A stretch of DNA of 23,584 nt, taken from the NCBI GenBank assembly GCA_036897485.1, contig JAYMTF010001409.1:1-23584 (forward strand), given 5' to 3'. Numbering within the stretch: the first letter of the stretch is position 1; every line of letters starts with the position of its first letter. A program made the translations under genes and the position numbers. Positions 21,002 through 23,584 of the stretch are shown piece after piece. Source of the stretch: Pelargonium nanum. Its lineage: Eukaryota; Streptophyta; Magnoliopsida; Geraniales; Geraniaceae. The notes beneath the pieces are model-generated. The model had not been told where the DNA came from, ran no database searches, and was given only the letters and a program-made list of their open reading frames with translations.

Positions 21002-21322
21002 AACCAAGGTCCAACCCATTGGGCTAAGGTCCAACAAAAATTATGGATCTTAATGAAATCTCTGGATTGATTCACAAGCATTATGAAAAATGGGTCTGAA
21101 GTTGGGCTCTCAACACAACTTCCCATTGATTCTACTTATAAAGCCCAACGGTGCTGCTTTATAAATTGACCCAATCAAATAGGAGTTTGAAATTTTGGGA
21201 ATCACAATGAAACTCCATTTGGCTCTTTTTGTGAAAGGCACATGATGTTTTAAAAACCGGACATTTCACCGGGTCGCCAGGTTGACCGGGTCAGCTTATA
21301 AAAGTCAATATTATTAAAACAC

Positions 21323-21586
21323 ACTCCCTCTGTCCCAAAATGAGTGTCTAGTTTCTATTTTTTTGTAAAAATTAAGGATTACCAAATAATTTAATGTGTT
21401 TTCAATATTGCCCTCACTTTCCCCTCTACACCTCATGTGCAGTTCAGATCTGCCCATGTGCACTTCATAAGTGATAAGGGTAATATGGGAAAAACAATAA
21501 TATAATAACCTAAAAATAGAAACAGGACACTCATTTTGGAACAAAAAATTTAGACAAACATGACACTCATTTTGGGACGGAGGGAA
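21323..21586. mobile_element. Stowaway-type MITE (Tc1/mariner class)
   Basis: The left end, ACTCCCTCTGTCCCAAAATG plus agtgtctagtttctatttttt, is matched in inverse at the right end, CATTTTGGGACGGAGGGAAT. CTCCCTCCGTCCC is the hallmark Stowaway terminus. The right end carries the terminal motif twice (gacactcatttt at 21516-21534 and 21562-21573), so it has an internal tandem duplication of about 45 bp. The element is about 264 bp, without coding capacity. The right border abuts TA. The left border has lost a clear TA. Confidence 0.88.
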
Positions 21587-22491
21587 TATTTATTTTTTAA
21601 CACTTCATCCTACAAAGGGGTTAGTAATTATATAATCTTACATATTTTGGTAGCATGAAAGTTAAATAGTTCTAATTTAGACTATCACATTTGAACCGTT
21701 CTAATGTATCAAAATTGCATTGAATTGACAAAAAAAATGATAATTTAAAAATGTTGTGATTAGATTTAGAAAAGTAAAAAATAAAGATGAACAAAATAAC
21801 AAACAAGGATATTTGATTAATATAAAGAAAGTTTTATAAACAAATTTGCAATAAATGAAACAGTGTAAATGCTATTTAAAACTCTTGGAAATATAACTAA
21901 AATAGTATGATTTGATGGAACTGGCCAGTTCTTCAAATTGCAATATTATTACTCTACGGAAAATTTCATTAACCACAAAAAGTCAATAGATTTTTGTTTT
22001 ATGTTTAGCTTGTTATTAACCGCAAAATTAGGGATTTTTTTAAGAACACCATCTTTAAAGATGGTTGAAATTTTGGCATTTCATTGTAAGATCTGTCAAA
22101 ACTCCCAAGTTCATGTCCCACAAAGCCACTACATCTTTCTTTTTTAATCCTCTAGTCTAGTGTGAAAATACCAATAAACTTTTTCCTAGTGACAATAGGA
22201 GGAACAGAAAAGGAAAGAAAATAATAGTGGAATAGTCATATCAACGAGATTTTGACCTGTTATAATGAATTTGTAGGTGCTGATAAATTATTTAAATTAT
22301 ATTTTGTTAGTACTTTGGTTGAATTTCAGTTGCTAACAAATTGTTGCAATGTCGAAGTTAGGGTTGAGTTGTAATAGGCAACAGTTCACCCTACCTTGAC
22401 AAATTATAAATTTTTAATGGTTGAAGCAACGCTAACACTTTGTTTAATAATGAGTAGCATACCCGACACATATAAGACTTGAGTTTACATA
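21587..22491. other. AT-rich spacer
   Basis: No gene seen. One perfect 18-bp palindrome (accatcttt/aaagatggt) lies at 22048-22065. The open frame at 21938-22147 is AT-rich and unrecognised. Confidence 0.5.
22048..22065. repeat. Perfect 18-bp palindrome
   Basis: ACCATCTTTAAAGATGGT is its own reverse complement. It has no loop and no flanking extension, and could be chance in AT-rich DNA or a binding site. Confidence 0.5.
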
Positions 22492-22721
22492 AATATCAAA
22501 GAGGTTAAGGATCTTAAGCCAAAGATTAATTGGTTTAGGCTAAGCCATGAATAAGGTAATGACACCTCATTAAAAATCATGGATCCGGGCGGGTCGCTCC
22601 GCTTCCACCAATTAACTTGGGTGTGTATGGATTAAATTTAATTAGGTGTCATCACCTCATTGGTTTGACTTAGACTAAGTAAAAAATTATATGGCTTAGA
22701 TTCCTTATTCTCAATATCAAA
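22492..22721. mobile_element. Mutator-type MITE with 9-bp target-site duplication
   Basis: A 212-bp element (22501-22712) is bounded on both sides by the identical 9-mer AATATCAAA (22492-22500 and 22713-22721), a length typical of Mutator superfamily insertions. The terminal inverted repeats are long. The left arm 22501-22566 starts GAGGTTAAGGATCTTAAGCC, and the right arm, read inward from 22712, starts GAGAATAAGGAATCTAAGCC. They stay alignable to the shared inner ATGACACCT, about 66-70 bp at roughly 70% identity by eye. The ~75-bp centre includes a GC-rich patch (atccgggcgggtcgctccg). There is no coding capacity, so it would need a transposase from elsewhere. The perfect duplication beside diverged arms suggests a fairly recent insertion of an already diverged family member. 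Confidence 0.85.
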
Positions 22722-23536
22722 TTGATTCAATTTTTAATTTTAGAGTAAATACTAAAAGAAACAAGTTCCTCCGCTTCTATTCAATCTTAACCTCAATAGT
22801 GTCTCTTATACATTTCTATGCTTCTTCCAAAATCCAAGTATTTCACTTTAGTATCTCTTTAAGATTCATGCTTCAACTTTAGAGAAAAAAAGCTAAGCAA
22901 AGCCTTCTTTTTCCCACCTTTTTTTTGTTCTGCAGAGAGCTTTGCCATCACCTCTGAGTTTGAAAATGGCTTTCTTTTTCATGCCTTGCTGGTTCTGAGT
23001 TCAAATATATATAAAAGACACTGAAAACCCACAACTTTTTTTATACCAAAACCAAGAGGCAAAGATTAATAAGAACTGAAAACATGTCCTTAAAGAGTAA
23101 GATCTTTAGAGGAAAAACAATATAGCATGGAAGAAAGTGTCAGTAACAGTTATTTAGGTCCCTATTTTTGATGTACCAAAAATAATACAAATTTGTGCAT
23201 AATGCCCAAATATTGATCAGAACCTGCAATTACTGAAAAACAAAAATCTGTCCCTTCAAGCTTCCCTCTCCATACCAGATTTCCTGGTTGAAATTGATTC
23301 AACCCATTTGCTTGTTTTGAGCAAAAGGACAAAACAACACTGTTAAACGTTTTCTTCTTTCTTCTACTTTTCGACTATGTTTTAAATTCTTGCATGCACT
23401 GTTAACTTTCATTCATATTAGTTTATGTATTTTCATTACTTTTTGCTTCATCTTAGTAACTGCAAAGCTGTTATCAATTAGTGTCCATAGTCAAAAATAG
23501 TGACTGCACTGTTGAATATCTAATTATTAAATTAAT
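22722..23536. other. AT-rich spacer with a promoter-like stretch
   Basis: A TATATAAAAG at 23007-23016 follows a pyrimidine-rich region and precedes an A-rich leader-like sequence and an ATG at 23084 that opens only 13 codons. It may be the promoter of a gene or non-coding RNA continuing past the window. I see no coding exon and no convincing long hairpin here. Confidence 0.35.
23007..23016 (+). promoter_or_regulatory. TATA-box-like motif
   Basis: TATATAAAAG is a good TATA match, but no downstream gene is visible inside the window, so its use is unproven. Confidence 0.25.
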
Positions 23537-23584
23537 ACTCCCTCCGTCCCAAAATGAGTGTCTTGTTTCCATTTTTTGCAAAAA
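23537..23584. mobile_element. Stowaway-type MITE, left end, cut by window edge
   Basis: Directly after ...TTAATA begins ACTCCCTCCGTCCCAAAATG followed by agtgtcttgtttccattttt, the same terminus as the element at 21323-21586 and closer to the family consensus. A TA dinucleotide sits at the border, as expected for the TA target duplication. The rest lies beyond the window. Confidence 0.85.

Larger units (their letters stand above)
20516..21322. other. 3' region of the beta-propeller gene and repeat-derived spacer
   Basis: The 3' UTR probably ends beyond the AATAAA at 20708-20713. A 26-bp direct repeat (20776-20801 and 20976-21001) lies in this spacer. The block at about 21248-21300 (aaaaaccgga...caccgggtcgcc...gttgaccgggtc) has the CCGGGT/GACCGG composition common in plant transposon remnants. 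I cannot name its family. Confidence 0.45.

Noticed and set aside
22900-23100. Possible microRNA precursor near the TATA-like motif
   Set aside because: I found no pair of complementary arms of about 20 nt in this stretch and no recognised mature microRNA sequence.

Overview
This is a stretch of nuclear DNA from a flowering plant, most likely a eudicot. The genes are split by short AT-rich introns (78-144 bp, one of 712 bp) with plant-type GT-AG borders. They lie in AT-rich spacers with microsatellites and small non-autonomous DNA transposons. Protein families point the same way: a PHO1-type phosphate exporter, plant-only GT37 fucosyltransferases and a GCK-domain protein. I cannot name the species.

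Layout from left to right. 1-2670: AT-rich spacer. 2751-5784 (+): eight-exon PHO1-family gene (SPX + membrane + EXS, 799 aa). 5785-6730: 3' region and spacer. 6731-7852 (-), perhaps to about 8030: a decayed, intron-containing 3' part of a cystathionine gamma-synthase gene, with frameshifts and an in-frame stop. 8567-8894: microsatellites and small direct duplications. 9298-9367 and 9489-9560: weak exon-like fragments I cannot assign. 10048-10437 (-): intact single-exon GCK-domain gene. 11613-13944 (+) and 15111-16964 (+): two tandem, apparently intact two-exon xyloglucan fucosyltransferase-like genes (539 and 569 aa). 18063-18194: a decayed third copy of the fucosyltransferase 3' end, inside a local tandem duplication that also carries downstream flank. 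19088-20515 (+): intronless plastid-type five-bladed beta-propeller (GH43-like) gene. 21323-21586: Stowaway-type MITE. 22501-22712: a Mutator-type MITE with long inverted repeats and a perfect 9-bp target duplication. 23537-end: start of another Stowaway-type MITE cut by the window edge.

The genes do not form a pathway. The one real cluster is the GT37 pair plus its relic, a birth-and-death array probably acting on cell-wall glycans in the Golgi. PHO1 (phosphate export), the GCK protein (unknown) and the beta-propeller protein (probably plastid) are unrelated neighbours. I found no previously undescribed system. The observations most worth checking are the cystathionine gamma-synthase relic, the fucosyltransferase tandem duplication, a probable GC-AG intron in the second fucosyltransferase gene, and the two precisely bounded MITEs.
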